Counted from the stretch's first letter, positions 7,451 through 16,270 are shown. The stretch is 64,000 bases of DNA from Sphingomonas faeni (GCF_030817315.1 NZ_JAUSZF010000001.1:783501-847500), one strand, 5' to 3'. A program made the numbers and translations. The notes: generated from the letters alone by a model not told the origin.

Positions 7451-9100
7451 ATGGCTACCTCGCCCAAGCATTTTACTGTTGTTCGTCACCCTTCATTTCT
7501 ATCACAGGCTACTGCCCTCCGAGACGCTGGGTTTGCCGTCCACTGGTTAAAGGAAAAAACGAAAGAACCCGCAGCAGGTAGGGGTTGGCCAGAGCTACCT
7601 GTTGCCACTGTCGACCAGTTGAAATCTACGTACCGAGACGGACTGAACGTCGGCCTGCGGACTGGTGAACCGTCACATGTTGCCGGCATGTACGCCCATG
7701 TCTTCGACGTCGACATTCGGTTCCCCGATCTTGCTGACGAAGCGTGGGAAGAGTTCGACCGAATGTTTCCGGGCATTCGTGACACACTACCGTGCGTCGT
7801 GTCCGGGTCAGGCGGTGCGTCGCGTCACCTCCATTTCCTTACCGACAAGCCGTTCTACGGGCGCAAGTTGGCCGTGTCCGAAACTAAGCACCGCACGGCC
7901 AACGGTGGATGGACGTACGACTGGGAAATCGATCTCTTCGGAACTGGGCGCCAGGTAGCCTTACCACCGTCGATCCATCCGAACACTGGAATCGCCTACC
8001 GCTGGGAGCACGAATACGATCTGGATGGATTGGAGTTCGGTGGCGGTCCTGTCATCGACGCTGAGGCGATCGAAGAATTGGGCGTCGCATCGACCGGGGC
8101 GTTCGATTTCGAGGCGTGTCCTCCCAAGACATTCAAGCCTGGGCAGATGGAAAACGAGCTCGACGCCCTTTCGCTAGCTATCCTGGACGATCGCGCCAAA
8201 TGGGTGATGATCGGCCAAGCACTGCATCATCAGTTCGGCGGGGCGCAGGAAGGCTTCGACCTGTGGATGCGCTACTCAGCCAAGTCCGAAAGCCATCTGA
8301 AAGATAGCAGTCTGCGTGCCGAACTGAGCCGGTATCGGGGGTTTGGCCGCAATCGTCGGCAGCCCGTCACGATGGCAACGATCCGCAGATGGTATTTGGA
8401 GGAGCGGGATGCGGCCAACCTGGCGCTTGCGATAGCTGAACTTGATGATCTCGACGACGTCAGCATGCCCGTTGAAGCGACGCCCACTTCAAACACGGAG
8501 GGCGGCGAGTTTGATGAGCTGCTTACAGCCGAGCCCGTCGCCATTACGGGCGCGTCGGACGACGCCGTGTTCGACATCGGACTGACCGATCCGGCGCTGG
8601 ATTGGAAATCTCTTCTGGCGGTCAGCGAGAAGGGCAGCATCGAGTCTAACCTGCACAACCTCCACCTCATTCTCGATAACGATAAGCGAACCGCAGGCGT
8701 TATAGCTTTCAACGAGTTCAGTCAGGAGAATGTGCAGCGCGGCGTGCCAGGCATCCGTTCGCCGAACCGAAAGAATCAGGCAAAACCGTTCGTCCAACTT
8801 GGCGGCTCGATTTGGACATTGCGCGATCGCGCGAACGGTGACTTTTGGAGCGAAGCCAAAGATGATTCCTTACGCAGATTGATCGAGGCGCCCAAAACCC
8901 AGGGTGGGTACGGCATCAGAGTTTCCGACCGGGATTTGCGCTCGGCAATCAATGTCGTCGCCCAGAAGAACTGCTTCCACCCCGTGCGGGAGTACCTATC
9001 CGCGCAAGCTTGGAGGACGGCACGCCGCGGGTCGAGCGACTGTTCATCGACTACCTGGGCGCACCCGACGATGCCTATGGCCGTGACACCGCCCGGCTAA
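7451..9100 (+). CDS. Primase-polymerase (AEP) N-terminal part of a primase-helicase; frame broken near 9010
   Basis: The first 250 residues match the bifunctional DNA primase/polymerase domain: two acidic residues in HVFDVDIRF (about 86 and 88), the SRHLHF motif (about 124-129) and the third acidic residue in WEIDLFG (about 161). A primase C-terminal-like segment follows, then the start of a VapE-type helicase region (DLRSAINVVAQKNCFHPVREYL). After EYLSAQAW the frame turns into nonsense (RTARRGSSDC) and stops at 9100, while the helicase continues one frame back. Related proteins carry W-x-D-G-x-P-R here without a break. It would prime and unwind element DNA. Confidence 0.8.
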   Translation: MATSPKHFTVVRHPSFLSQATALRDAGFAVHWLKEKTKEPAAGRGWPELPVATVDQLKSTYRDGLNVGLRTGEPSHVAGMYAHVFDVDIRFPDLADEAWEEFDRMFPGIRDTLPCVVSGSGGASRHLHFLTDKPFYGRKLAVSETKHRTANGGWTYDWEIDLFGTGRQVALPPSIHPNTGIAYRWEHEYDLDGLEFGGGPVIDAEAIEELGVASTGAFDFEACPPKTFKPGQMENELDALSLAILDDRAKWVMIGQALHHQFGGAQEGFDLWMRYSAKSESHLKDSSLRAELSRYRGFGRNRRQPVTMATIRRWYLEERDAANLALAIAELDDLDDVSMPVEATPTSNTEGGEFDELLTAEPVAITGASDDAVFDIGLTDPALDWKSLLAVSEKGSIESNLHNLHLILDNDKRTAGVIAFNEFSQENVQRGVPGIRSPNRKNQAKPFVQLGGSIWTLRDRANGDFWSEAKDDSLRRLIEAPKTQGGYGIRVSDRDLRSAINVVAQKNCFHPVREYLSAQAWRTARRGSSDCSSTTWAHPTMPMAVTPPG

Positions 9101-9984
9101 TGATGACCGCGGGCGTTGCTCGAATATTCGAGCCCGGTTGCAAGTGGGACTATGTCGTGATCCTGCAGGGCCTGCAGGGGAGGCGCAAATCCACCTTCAT
9201 CAGCACACTGGCAAAGAACTGGGCCGCTGAGCTCGAGGGAGACATGACAGACACCCGCGCCATGGTCGAGGCGATGCAGAAGGCGTGGATACTTGAAATC
9301 CCGGAACTGGCCGGTTTTACCCGCGCCGACGTCCGACACATCAAGGGGTTCGTCAGCCGGCAGACGGACAAAGTCCGCCTTGCGTATGCTAAAAGGGCGC
9401 AGGAATATCAGCGCCAATCGATATTTTGCGGCTCAACCAACGACTTCAAATTTCTGAAAGACGATACCGGCAACCGTCGTTTCTGGCCCATCGGCTGCCA
9501 CGTCGAGACGATCGATATTGATCGGCTGCGAGCTGAAGTCGACCAGCTTTGGGCCGAAGCCGTCGTACTCTACCGCGGCATGCGTGCCGCGCAGCCATTA
9601 GGCGACTTGCCACTCTATCTAACTGGCGCGGCTGCACAGGCGATCGCGGTTCAGCATCAAGAGTCAGCTCAGGTTGAGAGCGCGGATGAAGGGCAGGCAG
9701 GTCAGATTGGTGCATGGCTGGATACGCCCATTACCAGTGGCAGTGTTGACGACGACCGAGACGCTGACGGCAAAGCTATCGTTCGGAACGAGACATGTTT
9801 GCTTGAGATCTGGGTCGTCTGCCTGAAGAAGGACCGCGGGCTCTACAATCAGCAGGCCGCGCAGATGCTCGGCCGCGCTATGCGGCTGGTGCCAGGGTGG
9901 AAGGTTGAGCCGAAGGCTCGGCGGTATAATCGAGAATACGGGCTGCAGCGTGTGATTGTCCGCGACGTGGAGACGTCCGGGTAA
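9010..9984 (+). CDS. VapE-type superfamily 3/AAA+-like helicase domain, C-terminal part of the primase-helicase
   Basis: This frame is open from 8842, is one base back relative to the primase frame, and has no convincing start of its own (TTG at 9010, no ribosome site). It reads DGTPRVERLFIDYLGA, then Walker A GLQGRRKST and an acidic Walker-B-like WILEIPELAGF, then SIFCGSTND and GNRRFWPIG, all typical of virulence-associated protein E helicases. It is the rest of the primase gene and is probably inactive or frameshift-dependent unless the break is a sequence error. One missing G in TGGAG near 9012 would restore a single protein of about 843 residues. Confidence 0.75.
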   Translation: MEDGTPRVERLFIDYLGAPDDAYGRDTARLMMTAGVARIFEPGCKWDYVVILQGLQGRRKSTFISTLAKNWAAELEGDMTDTRAMVEAMQKAWILEIPELAGFTRADVRHIKGFVSRQTDKVRLAYAKRAQEYQRQSIFCGSTNDFKFLKDDTGNRRFWPIGCHVETIDIDRLRAEVDQLWAEAVVLYRGMRAAQPLGDLPLYLTGAAAQAIAVQHQESAQVESADEGQAGQIGAWLDTPITSGSVDDDRDADGKAIVRNETCLLEIWVVCLKKDRGLYNQQAAQMLGRAMRLVPGWKVEPKARRYNREYGLQRVIVRDVETSG

Positions 9985-10098
9985 TTCGCCGGACAAATCC
10001 CCGCATATTTCCGCACAGCCGCGCTGAAGATCTAATGAGGTGAAAAGAGCGGCAAGGTACGCGCAACAGTCCGCGCTACAGCAGCGAATACCGGCCTT

Positions 10099-10701
10099 TC
10101 ACCTCCCTGCTAGTATCGCGGCTGCCTCAATCCACGATCCGATCAGCGTCCGTCCGTTATCGTCAGCGAAGTCGTGCACGGAGCAATGCGTCGAGAGCGC
10201 GACTACCTTATTGTCGGGCGGGGCGGCGAACCAGAGACCGCCCTGGGCCACCGAGTCCGTGTGATCCAGATAGCGAACCCACTTCCCATCTTTCCACTCG
10301 GCGAAGTGGATGCCCTGATCTGTCCGGTAGAGGCCCATGGCGTCGAGCGGGTTGGAACCCTTGACGCTGGTCCCCTTGTCCATGTCCCGTACCCCGTGGA
10401 TGTTCACCGTCAGCAGGCCATTCCCTTTCAGCACGCTTTGCGCGATCTCGTAGCGGACCCAGCGGCGCTCCCACGTATTGGTGCCGGCGAGCACGCAAGT
10501 CACGGACGTGTTCGCAAGTTCTTTCGTTAAAAAGCCCTTGAGTGCCTGAACTCCGTTGAGCTTGGACTCCTCGAAAGCGCTGCCATCGAAGAAGCCGCGG
10601 CTTCTCTCTTCCGCGGGCCTTACAACCCAGCTGTTGCGCACATTCCAAGCTCGCCGACAGTCGGGTTCGTAGTGGAACGAGAAAAACGTTCGGCGCGCCA
10701 T
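10099..10701 (-). CDS. thsB2: Thoeris ThsB-like TIR protein (DUF1863 type), distal copy
   Basis: A 200-residue protein starting MARRTFFSFHYEPD, the typical beginning of DUF1863/ThsB TIR-like proteins (FFSFHY, then a VRNSW segment). The probable catalytic Glu is in WVRYEIAQSV (about residue 85). The C-terminal part (GSNPLDAMGLYRT onward) is longer than in the neighbouring copy. ThsB proteins sense infection and convert NAD into a cyclic ADP-ribose isomer. It is the last gene of a four-gene minus-strand operon, 40 bases after the second ThsB. A TTG just before the ATG is an alternative start. It shares only the core motifs with its neighbour, so the two copies are old paralogues. Confidence 0.82.
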   Translation of the reverse strand: MARRTFFSFHYEPDCRRAWNVRNSWVVRPAEERSRGFFDGSAFEESKLNGVQALKGFLTKELANTSVTCVLAGTNTWERRWVRYEIAQSVLKGNGLLTVNIHGVRDMDKGTSVKGSNPLDAMGLYRTDQGIHFAEWKDGKWVRYLDHTDSVAQGGLWFAAPPDNKVVALSTHCSVHDFADDNGRTLIGSWIEAAAILAGR

Positions 10702-10741
10702 CAACGTTTACTCAGCCGTCGGTCTTGCCGCTTGCCGATGA

Positions 10742-11221
10742 TCACTTGCGCGCCTTAATCGCGGCGTCGACCCAGTCATCAAGGTTCTTTTTGATGTAGT
10801 CGTAAACGTTAGTGCTGGTCGAGTACGGCGTGTCGTGGACGACGCCAGCCACTGCCTTCCCGTCGACAGTAAGGCCCGCAAAAGGATCGCCACCGATTTT
10901 GCTCTGCTTTTCGTCGGCGTCCTTTAGGCCGTGGATACGCACGCCCACAACGCCCATTCCGTCCTTCCATGCCTTCTTGATCTCGTACTTTACCCACGGG
11001 CGCCCGGCTGTCTTTTCGCCGACAAGTACAACCAAGCACTTTTTGCCCGCCATGTGTTTGTCGATCCACTCCTCGATTGCTTTGTCACCCTTTTTCTTGA
11101 TCGACTCCCAATCGTTTGCGGCCAACAATGGCTGCTCTTCGATCACGCCCATGTTACGCACCTGCGACACCCGCCAGTTGTCGGCCTTGTAGTGGAAGCT
11201 GAGAAAGCATTTTTTGGCCAT
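10742..11221 (-). CDS. thsB1: Thoeris ThsB TIR protein (DUF1863 type)
   Basis: A 159-residue ThsB-like protein: CFLSFHYKADNWRVSQVRNM at the N-terminus, the probable catalytic Glu at about residue 80 in PWVKYEIKKAW, and a VGVRIHGLKD strand-turn shared with ThsB proteins. In type I Thoeris, ThsB recognises phage proteins and makes a 1''-3' cyclic ADP-ribose signal that switches on ThsA. The gene is 18 bases downstream of the canonical TIR gene and 40 bases upstream of the second ThsB, consistent with one transcript. The DUF1863 assignment is from motif pattern only. Confidence 0.85.
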   Translation of the reverse strand: MAKKCFLSFHYKADNWRVSQVRNMGVIEEQPLLAANDWESIKKKGDKAIEEWIDKHMAGKKCLVVLVGEKTAGRPWVKYEIKKAWKDGMGVVGVRIHGLKDADEKQSKIGGDPFAGLTVDGKAVAGVVHDTPYSTSTNVYDYIKKNLDDWVDAAIKARK

Positions 11222-11239
11222 ATCGTCGGTTCCTTGATG

Positions 11240-11743
11240 TCAAAGGTTACGGAGGTACACGCCGGCATTGGAGGGGCTGTACGCAGCGAGCAGTCCGTCA
11301 GTGGAGCGATCGATTCTGCGGTAAAGGCCGAGGTACTCGCTGCCGTAGGTGAATTGACCGTCCGTTGTCGGGATTACGAGGATGCGGTCGATTGGCTTCC
11401 TGCCGTCGGCATAGCCGATCTCCCAAGGACACCAGCGCGAGCTCATGGAGTTGGTGGTTGCAAGGAATAGGAACCAGTTGGTCGCGACGATCCGCTCCTT
11501 GATGCGCGACGCCGTTGTGGCGTCCGGTATCGCAGGCATACTCGCGTCCGCCCAGTCTACGTACACGTTCCAACCGCTGGACCGGAGCGTTTCAACGGTG
11601 CCGATGACCAGTTCTCGGTCAGCATGGCTATGGCACAGGAAAGCTGTTTGCTGCCCAGTGCGCGTCGCTTCGCTCGCAGACCGCGCAATTTGAGTTGTCT
11701 GCCGCGTGGCCGCCGACCTGAGATCGCTCTGCCGCAACGTCAT
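11240..11743 (-). CDS. TIR-domain protein in the Thoeris operon (canonical TIR type)
   Basis: This 167-residue protein has an approximately 30-residue polar N-terminus and then a bacterial TIR domain: AFLCHSHADRELV (box 1), a GWNVYVDWAD strand, and the putative catalytic Glu at about residue 108 in RWCPWEIGYA. It differs from the two DUF1863-type proteins downstream, having the SH.AD and C.WE signatures of ordinary TIR_2 proteins. Its ATG overlaps the thsA stop by four bases (ATGA), which ties it to ThsA as a translationally coupled partner. It is probably a third signal-producing sensor in the same system. Confidence 0.83.
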   Translation of the reverse strand: MTLRQSDLRSAATRQTTQIARSASEATRTGQQTAFLCHSHADRELVIGTVETLRSSGWNVYVDWADASMPAIPDATTASRIKERIVATNWFLFLATTNSMSSRWCPWEIGYADGRKPIDRILVIPTTDGQFTYGSEYLGLYRRIDRSTDGLLAAYSPSNAGVYLRNL

Positions 11744-13182
11744 CGCTGGCCGGCCTTCAGCGTCGAGACGAGTTCCACAATCGGCTGGACCAGAGACTGC
11801 AAATCGTTGGTTGGCGCAGAGAGCTTCGTGAGAGCGGCGATGCCGTTGTCATCGAGCAACGGCAACATGTCTGCGGGCGACGCCAGGGCTTCCGCGGCCA
11901 ACGTTGCTGCCATAGAGCCTGTTGCGCCGATGGGGATTGTCACCGAACCAAGCTCCCGAGCAATCAGAAACTCACTGCGGACTCCATCTGCCGTCACGAC
12001 CGACCCGCCGACCTCCTTATTCCCGAACAGAAAGAGTGAGACCCCTGCTTGGCCGATGATGCTGCGTCGATAAGCCTCCCACATTGCCTTTCGATCTGCT
12101 TCCGGGATCGCCTGCGGAAACGGACGTGCGACGATAAGGTCCTCAATGTGTCCCAATCGTCGCCGGATTACCTCCTCTACAGCTCCAGTGAAGAGTGCGT
12201 TTCCTACGCCAAGTCCAAGTCCGGTCGCGATACGCATGCCCGATCTGGCCAATGCCGAGCCAAGCGATCGCATGAATTGTGTCACGTGTTCCTCTCCCCA
12301 GGGAGCAAAGTCCGCCGCGCTAGCGGAAACGAACACGGTGCGACGCCGATATCTCCTCACGAGTTCCTCTAGGATCTCGGTCACCTCGTCGTACTCATCG
12401 ACCAGTACTGCTTTGACGTTGTAGCGCTCGAGGTCCGTCAACACGAGCTGTTGGCGAACGCGTGCGTGCTCGTAGGTGGCGTCGTCGTCCTCGGTCGACC
12501 GTTTGCGATTGCGAAAGATAGCGTAGTGACGCCGCTGGTCTTGCTTAAAGGTTAGCCGGATCCGGGACAGGACCTGCTCAAGGTTGGGATCTGTAAAACT
12601 GAATCCGAGGAATAGAAAGGTCTTGGATACAAGGTCGCCAGCAAGGGCGTTGATAAACGGCCCACGCGTCGCGGTGTAGGACTCATAGTCGTCACGCGTT
12701 GCCACCGCTTGATTGGGATGCTCGACGTCCCCGTGCATCTTGTAAACGATGGCATCTCGCCGCGGCGCCGTCACCGCCAGCTGGGGCACCGTGTATTTGA
12801 CGTCAACGATCTTGCCAGCCTCGCGGAGCGCCGTCTCGATGAGCTTGTCATAATTGGTAGTCCACCAAGTTGTGATGGGCAGTTGCGCAAGTAGCCGATG
12901 GTTCGGCGTCGGCGCCGCGTCGCTAGAGAAGGCCTCAACAACTGCCCGATGGAGGCGCGCGCGGTTCATACCGTTGGCGTTTACGTGGAACTGGGCGACC
13001 GCGACCATATCTGACTCGCGCATGATGTCGAGGTCGATTTCGTTCGCGAGAGGCCGTAGCAGCTCGCGCCAATCCACGAAGCCGGCTGGCACTGATAGAC
13101 CGGCTCCGGCAAAAATCCCGGCGTCGCCGGTCTCAATGTCACGGAAATAGTCGTCGATGAATCGAATAACCTGCGGTTTCAA
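11740..13182 (-). CDS. thsA: Thoeris effector ThsA, SIR2-SLOG NADase
   Basis: A 480-residue protein with the two-domain layout of type I ThsA. The N-terminal SIR2 domain (about 1-275) contains GIFAGAGLSVP, Asn110 in WWTTNYDKL and His150 in YKMHGDVEHP, the pair needed for NAD cleavage. The C-terminal SLOG domain (about 280-480) contains VFVSASAADF, IATGLGLGVGNALF, LFLFGNKEVGG and RSEFLIARELG, and should bind the cyclic ADP-ribose signal. Family length is about 476 residues. When activated it depletes NAD and aborts infection. It is the first gene of the operon, with about 940 bases of repeat-rich DNA upstream. No membrane segment is visible. Confidence 0.92.
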   Translation of the reverse strand: MKPQVIRFIDDYFRDIETGDAGIFAGAGLSVPAGFVDWRELLRPLANEIDLDIMRESDMVAVAQFHVNANGMNRARLHRAVVEAFSSDAAPTPNHRLLAQLPITTWWTTNYDKLIETALREAGKIVDVKYTVPQLAVTAPRRDAIVYKMHGDVEHPNQAVATRDDYESYTATRGPFINALAGDLVSKTFLFLGFSFTDPNLEQVLSRIRLTFKQDQRRHYAIFRNRKRSTEDDDATYEHARVRQQLVLTDLERYNVKAVLVDEYDEVTEILEELVRRYRRRTVFVSASAADFAPWGEEHVTQFMRSLGSALARSGMRIATGLGLGVGNALFTGAVEEVIRRRLGHIEDLIVARPFPQAIPEADRKAMWEAYRRSIIGQAGVSLFLFGNKEVGGSVVTADGVRSEFLIARELGSVTIPIGATGSMAATLAAEALASPADMLPLLDDNGIAALTKLSAPTNDLQSLVQPIVELVSTLKAGQR

Positions 13183-13438
13183 GTCCTACCCCTTTTAACC
13201 TGACTATCCGGTCACGATCCACGCCGCCATTCCGAAAACATCGGATATGGTTCCATTGGCGGCAGGGCGTTAGTGTTCTCCCTTGAGCATCAATAATTGT
13301 CGGGACGTGATCACCAAATAAGGCGTTCGGACACCACCAAATGCTCTGCTTTCTAAACCACAGATAAATAGTGAAAAGGCATGGCTTTCTCACTCCCACA
13401 CGGGATTACGGCCTGTTTTCCGCAAAATCCTACCAACC

Positions 13439-13682
13439 TGTAACGGCAAAAACCGCAGAAATCCGCCAATGTTACAGGTGTTACATGTTACAGGTCGCCG
13501 GCCATAGTCTGTCGCGTCACGGCTCCCACGGAATGCCACCGACGGTCTTAGTCGCGGTCGTATCTCACCCCATCAACCACCACTGCCTATTAGACTCCTG
13601 TAACACCTGTAACGCTGTAACAATGGCGGTTTTCTGCGAGTTTTCGCGTTACAGGTCATGTTACAGGCCTCGACCCTGTAAC
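13439..13682. repeat. Cluster of ten TGTAAC/GTTACA motifs in an imperfect inverted repeat (iteron-like)
   Basis: Ten copies of TGTAAC or its complement GTTACA lie at 13439, 13471, 13480, 13487, 13599, 13608, 13616, 13648, 13660 and 13677. The left group (13439-13494) and the right group (13598-13656) are imperfect inverted copies of each other over about 55 bases, including a GGCGG(A/T)TTTCTGCG segment between motifs. The rest of the gap 13183-14118 has no convincing gene. Such clusters serve as replication origins bound by an initiator or primase-helicase, or as operators. The element carries a primase-helicase, and the cluster lies between thsA and a divergent membrane-protein gene, so either role is possible. 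Confidence 0.7.
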
Positions 13683-14118
13683 AGCATACGGGTCTAGCCT
13701 GCGAATTTCCGCATATTGTCCAGAAGCTGGTTTGGAATCGGTTGGAAACAGGGACTCCGCGTCCCGCGCGAACGGCCACGGACGCTGGATAGTACCTTGA
13801 GCGGATTGCATGTGTCCGTGCACGTCCGTGGGCGTTCCAAGCGTGACAGAGGTCAAGGGCGCGTCGATACGGTTCCAGTTCGCTTGGCGTTGTGATGCCA
13901 GTGGGCCCACTGCCTAGAGCGCTGACCTGTCGTCATGCTTTGGGAAGGCGCCCAGCAGGATAACGAACTCGGACGCAGTCAGAGCGTCACCGCTGCAGTC
14001 AACGGGATCGTGTGCTAGCTGCGCCGCTCGGGTGAGCGGCTCTAATGATCTGGATCACGGTTTCAGTTTGCGCTTCAGTCGCGCTAAGCGAATCGCTGGA
14101 TCGTGGCGGGATGATACG

Positions 14119-14901
14119 ATGAGTGGAGAGATACCAAAGCGTGACTTCCTCGACCGATTGCCAGTATTTTTGGCTGCGATCACTGTCACCTACTACGTCA
14201 TTACGTTTGCAATCGAAGTAGGCTTTTTTTGGACTGTCGGTTCGCCGTACTTTGCCTCCTTCAGCGTAACCGACCACGTAATGCACGCGGCTTCGTACGC
14301 GCTAACGACAGTCGGAGTCTTGGCGCTTATAGTTTTGGTCGCATCTGCCCCATACATGTTCGCGTCACCGGCATTTCTACATAATTTACAAGTTGAGGTT
14401 CCTAGCACGCCCGCTACTTGGAAAGAGCGAGCGATCGGCTTCCTATGGCAATTCCCAGGACTTCTAATCTTTTTGTGGTTTTTATATTTTACAGCATTGA
14501 GGCTAAGTGAGATAGGAGCTCGACCAACCACGTTGTTTGCATTCTTCTTGATGCTCACCGGCACAACATGGTGGTCTGCTCAACTGTTTAATATCCCACG
14601 CCGTGCATACATGTTCCTTTCGTTTATGACGGCGTTGATTTTGCCATTTGCGCTCGGGGACAACAGCTTTCAGACTGAGTTCGATGGCCCACGGGGCAGC
14701 ACGCTCGTGACAATCGGCGGCCATCGCTATTCAGCAAGGCCGATCATCATTGGAAACGATAAGGCAATCTACAGATCTGGGAACTTTTTATACCTCGTGA
14801 CACTCGATGGTGACACGATGGTCAAGATCCTCCCGCAAGACCGTGGCTGGGATATCATCGGTGGTCGGTCAATCCCGCCAAGCCAAACCAGTCGTAAGTA
14901 A
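14119..14901 (+). CDS. Hypothetical membrane protein, about four to five transmembrane segments
   Basis: A protein of 260 residues with hydrophobic segments near LPVFLAAITVTYYVITFAIE, ALTTVGVLALIVLVASA, FPGLLIFLWFLYFTAL, LFAFFLMLTGTTWW and YMFLSFMTALILPFAL, then a soluble C-terminal domain of about 80 residues with beta character (TLVTIGGHRYSARPIIIGN, YLVTLDGDTMVKIL). I chose the ATG at 14119, just before the first soluble residues; the longer frame from 14032 has a poor N-terminus. I do not recognise the family. Base composition is lower in G+C than the chromosome. It is divergent from thsA across the repeat cluster. Confidence 0.65.
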   Translation: MSGEIPKRDFLDRLPVFLAAITVTYYVITFAIEVGFFWTVGSPYFASFSVTDHVMHAASYALTTVGVLALIVLVASAPYMFASPAFLHNLQVEVPSTPATWKERAIGFLWQFPGLLIFLWFLYFTALRLSEIGARPTTLFAFFLMLTGTTWWSAQLFNIPRRAYMFLSFMTALILPFALGDNSFQTEFDGPRGSTLVTIGGHRYSARPIIIGNDKAIYRSGNFLYLVTLDGDTMVKILPQDRGWDIIGGRSIPPSQTSRK

Positions 14902-14946
14902 GCTTTGCGAGTTATTTTAGCCTCCGCCGCCAAATTCTTAGATAAC

Positions 14947-15627
14947 TTAATCAAAGTTTAACAACGGCAGTCGCCTACAGTCGTTCAACTCGACCCCCAA
15001 ACTGTCAACCTTTACTATACGGCCGTCAATCCGAATCCGGTCATCTATCGAGAGCTGCCGCAGTTCCTCTCCGTAATCCTTGAAGTAACAGTATATCGAT
15101 TTAATTATTCCGAGCCTTAAAAAGATTGCTAGCTCCGAAGGGAGCTCACTAACCTGAACAATTTCTCCCTCAACGATCATTCTTCGACCCAGATATGGAC
15201 TGAGTGCAGCGTTGGCTTGTAGAATAGTCTTTCCTGAGATTGCTGCCATCGCAACATCGGGCGTAAACTGCTCGGAAACATATAGATCTGGCTCAGGTAC
15301 TGTATCGCCACTCGGTAAGGATATTGCACTATCTCCGGACTCGGGTATTGCATCGGGTTTGAACGCGCTCTGGGCGTCATCCTCTCGTCGTTGGGCGTGG
15401 GACCTTGTACTTGCCTCCATTGCAATCACCGCGTCCGCATTTCTCTGACCTAGAAGCTTTTCTTGAGCCTCGATTATACTCTTCGAGTTCGCCAAGCGGG
15501 TTGAGTATGCCCATTCAAACGCTTTCCAGATAGCAAAGGTCACAAAAGCGAGAGCGGCAAAGAAGATCCACGGCGAGGCGCTGATTGCCGCAAAGGCAGC
15601 ACTCAAACTTTTCGATAAGTCGTCCAT
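14947..15627 (-). CDS. Hypothetical membrane-anchored protein with OB-fold-like C-terminus
   Basis: A 226-residue protein starting MDDLSKSLSAAF. It has one membrane segment (about 17-38, SPWIFFAALAFVTFAIWKAF), a charged probably helical stretch, and a C-terminal domain of about 90 residues beginning VAMAAISGKTILQANAALSPY with strands MIVEGEIVQV and RIRIDGRIVKVDSLGVEL, which resembles the OB-fold tRNA_anti-like domain (nucleic acid or ligand binding). The upstream part of the open frame to 15840 is not convincing. It converges on the plus-strand membrane protein gene at 14119-14901. The function is unknown. Confidence 0.6.
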   Translation of the reverse strand: MDDLSKSLSAAFAAISASPWIFFAALAFVTFAIWKAFEWAYSTRLANSKSIIEAQEKLLGQRNADAVIAMEASTRSHAQRREDDAQSAFKPDAIPESGDSAISLPSGDTVPEPDLYVSEQFTPDVAMAAISGKTILQANAALSPYLGRRMIVEGEIVQVSELPSELAIFLRLGIIKSIYCYFKDYGEELRQLSIDDRIRIDGRIVKVDSLGVELNDCRRLPLLNFD

Positions 15628-15864
15628 ATGACTCAGATACCTAGCGCGAGTAAAAGGGGCATATGCCCCTGTCTTCGGACGATGTCGAACACGTGCCTCC
15701 CCAAAACGGCTCCGTATTGCGATGGTGTCGCAAACCACCCAAGTAGAATGTAGATGACAGCGGTATCGCGTTGATATCATGAACCAACCACATCGATTGC
15801 GATAAGAGACGGTATTGCATGGTCGAAGTATGACGACCAAATTCTCTCCACGCCTCCGCCTGCG

Positions 15865-16263
15865 TCAGCGACATTCTCCCATGTGGTATTTACGCCAGTA
15901 CCGATCCCACCGCACAGCAGCACCAGAAGCAATCGCCGCACACGACAGAGACCGACCGTCCGGCAACGCGCATCGGGCAACAACGCGGCTGTAGCTCTTA
16001 CCAGTCGCCTCACATCGCAACGTCTTCCGCAGCACCAGACGTTCGACGATCTGCCGGCTGCGTTTGGCAGCCGCGTTGTCACAGCGATAGTTTACCCGCC
16101 GCGGGTCTGCCGCGCGACAAGGCGACGCGCTTTCGAAGTCCGGCGCCTGGACGCCGGCAATCCGAACCTTGACGCCGCTCGAGCACCATAGCGGTCCGTC
16201 GCCGTCGTGTACGCGGGTCACCGTGCATGAGAACGTCGGCGCAGGTACGAAGGCGATCATCAT
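15865..16263 (-). CDS. Staphylococcal-nuclease-like protein
   Basis: A 132-residue protein of the SNase-like fold found often on sphingomonad mobile elements. The N-terminal strand FSCTVTRVHDGDGPLWC and VRIAGVQAPDFES hold the metal- and phosphate-binding positions of SNase (D-G-D and R). The middle IVERLVLRKTLRCEATG, then YSRVVARCALPDGRSL and the C-terminal WDRYWRKYHMGECR, complete the fold. Several Cys residues suggest an exported protein, although no clear signal peptide is visible. A decayed paralogue lies at 21575-21725. The start could be either of two adjacent ATG codons. Confidence 0.75.
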   Translation of the reverse strand: MMIAFVPAPTFSCTVTRVHDGDGPLWCSSGVKVRIAGVQAPDFESASPCRAADPRRVNYRCDNAAAKRSRQIVERLVLRKTLRCEATGKSYSRVVARCALPDGRSLSCAAIASGAAVRWDRYWRKYHMGECR

Positions 16264-16270
16264 CGAGACA

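Noticed and set aside
8842..9100. Programmed -1 ribosomal frameshift in the primase-helicase
   Set aside because: No X-XXY-YYZ heptamer in the proper phase; CCCAAAA near 8893 is in the wrong phase. A mutation or sequence error is simpler.
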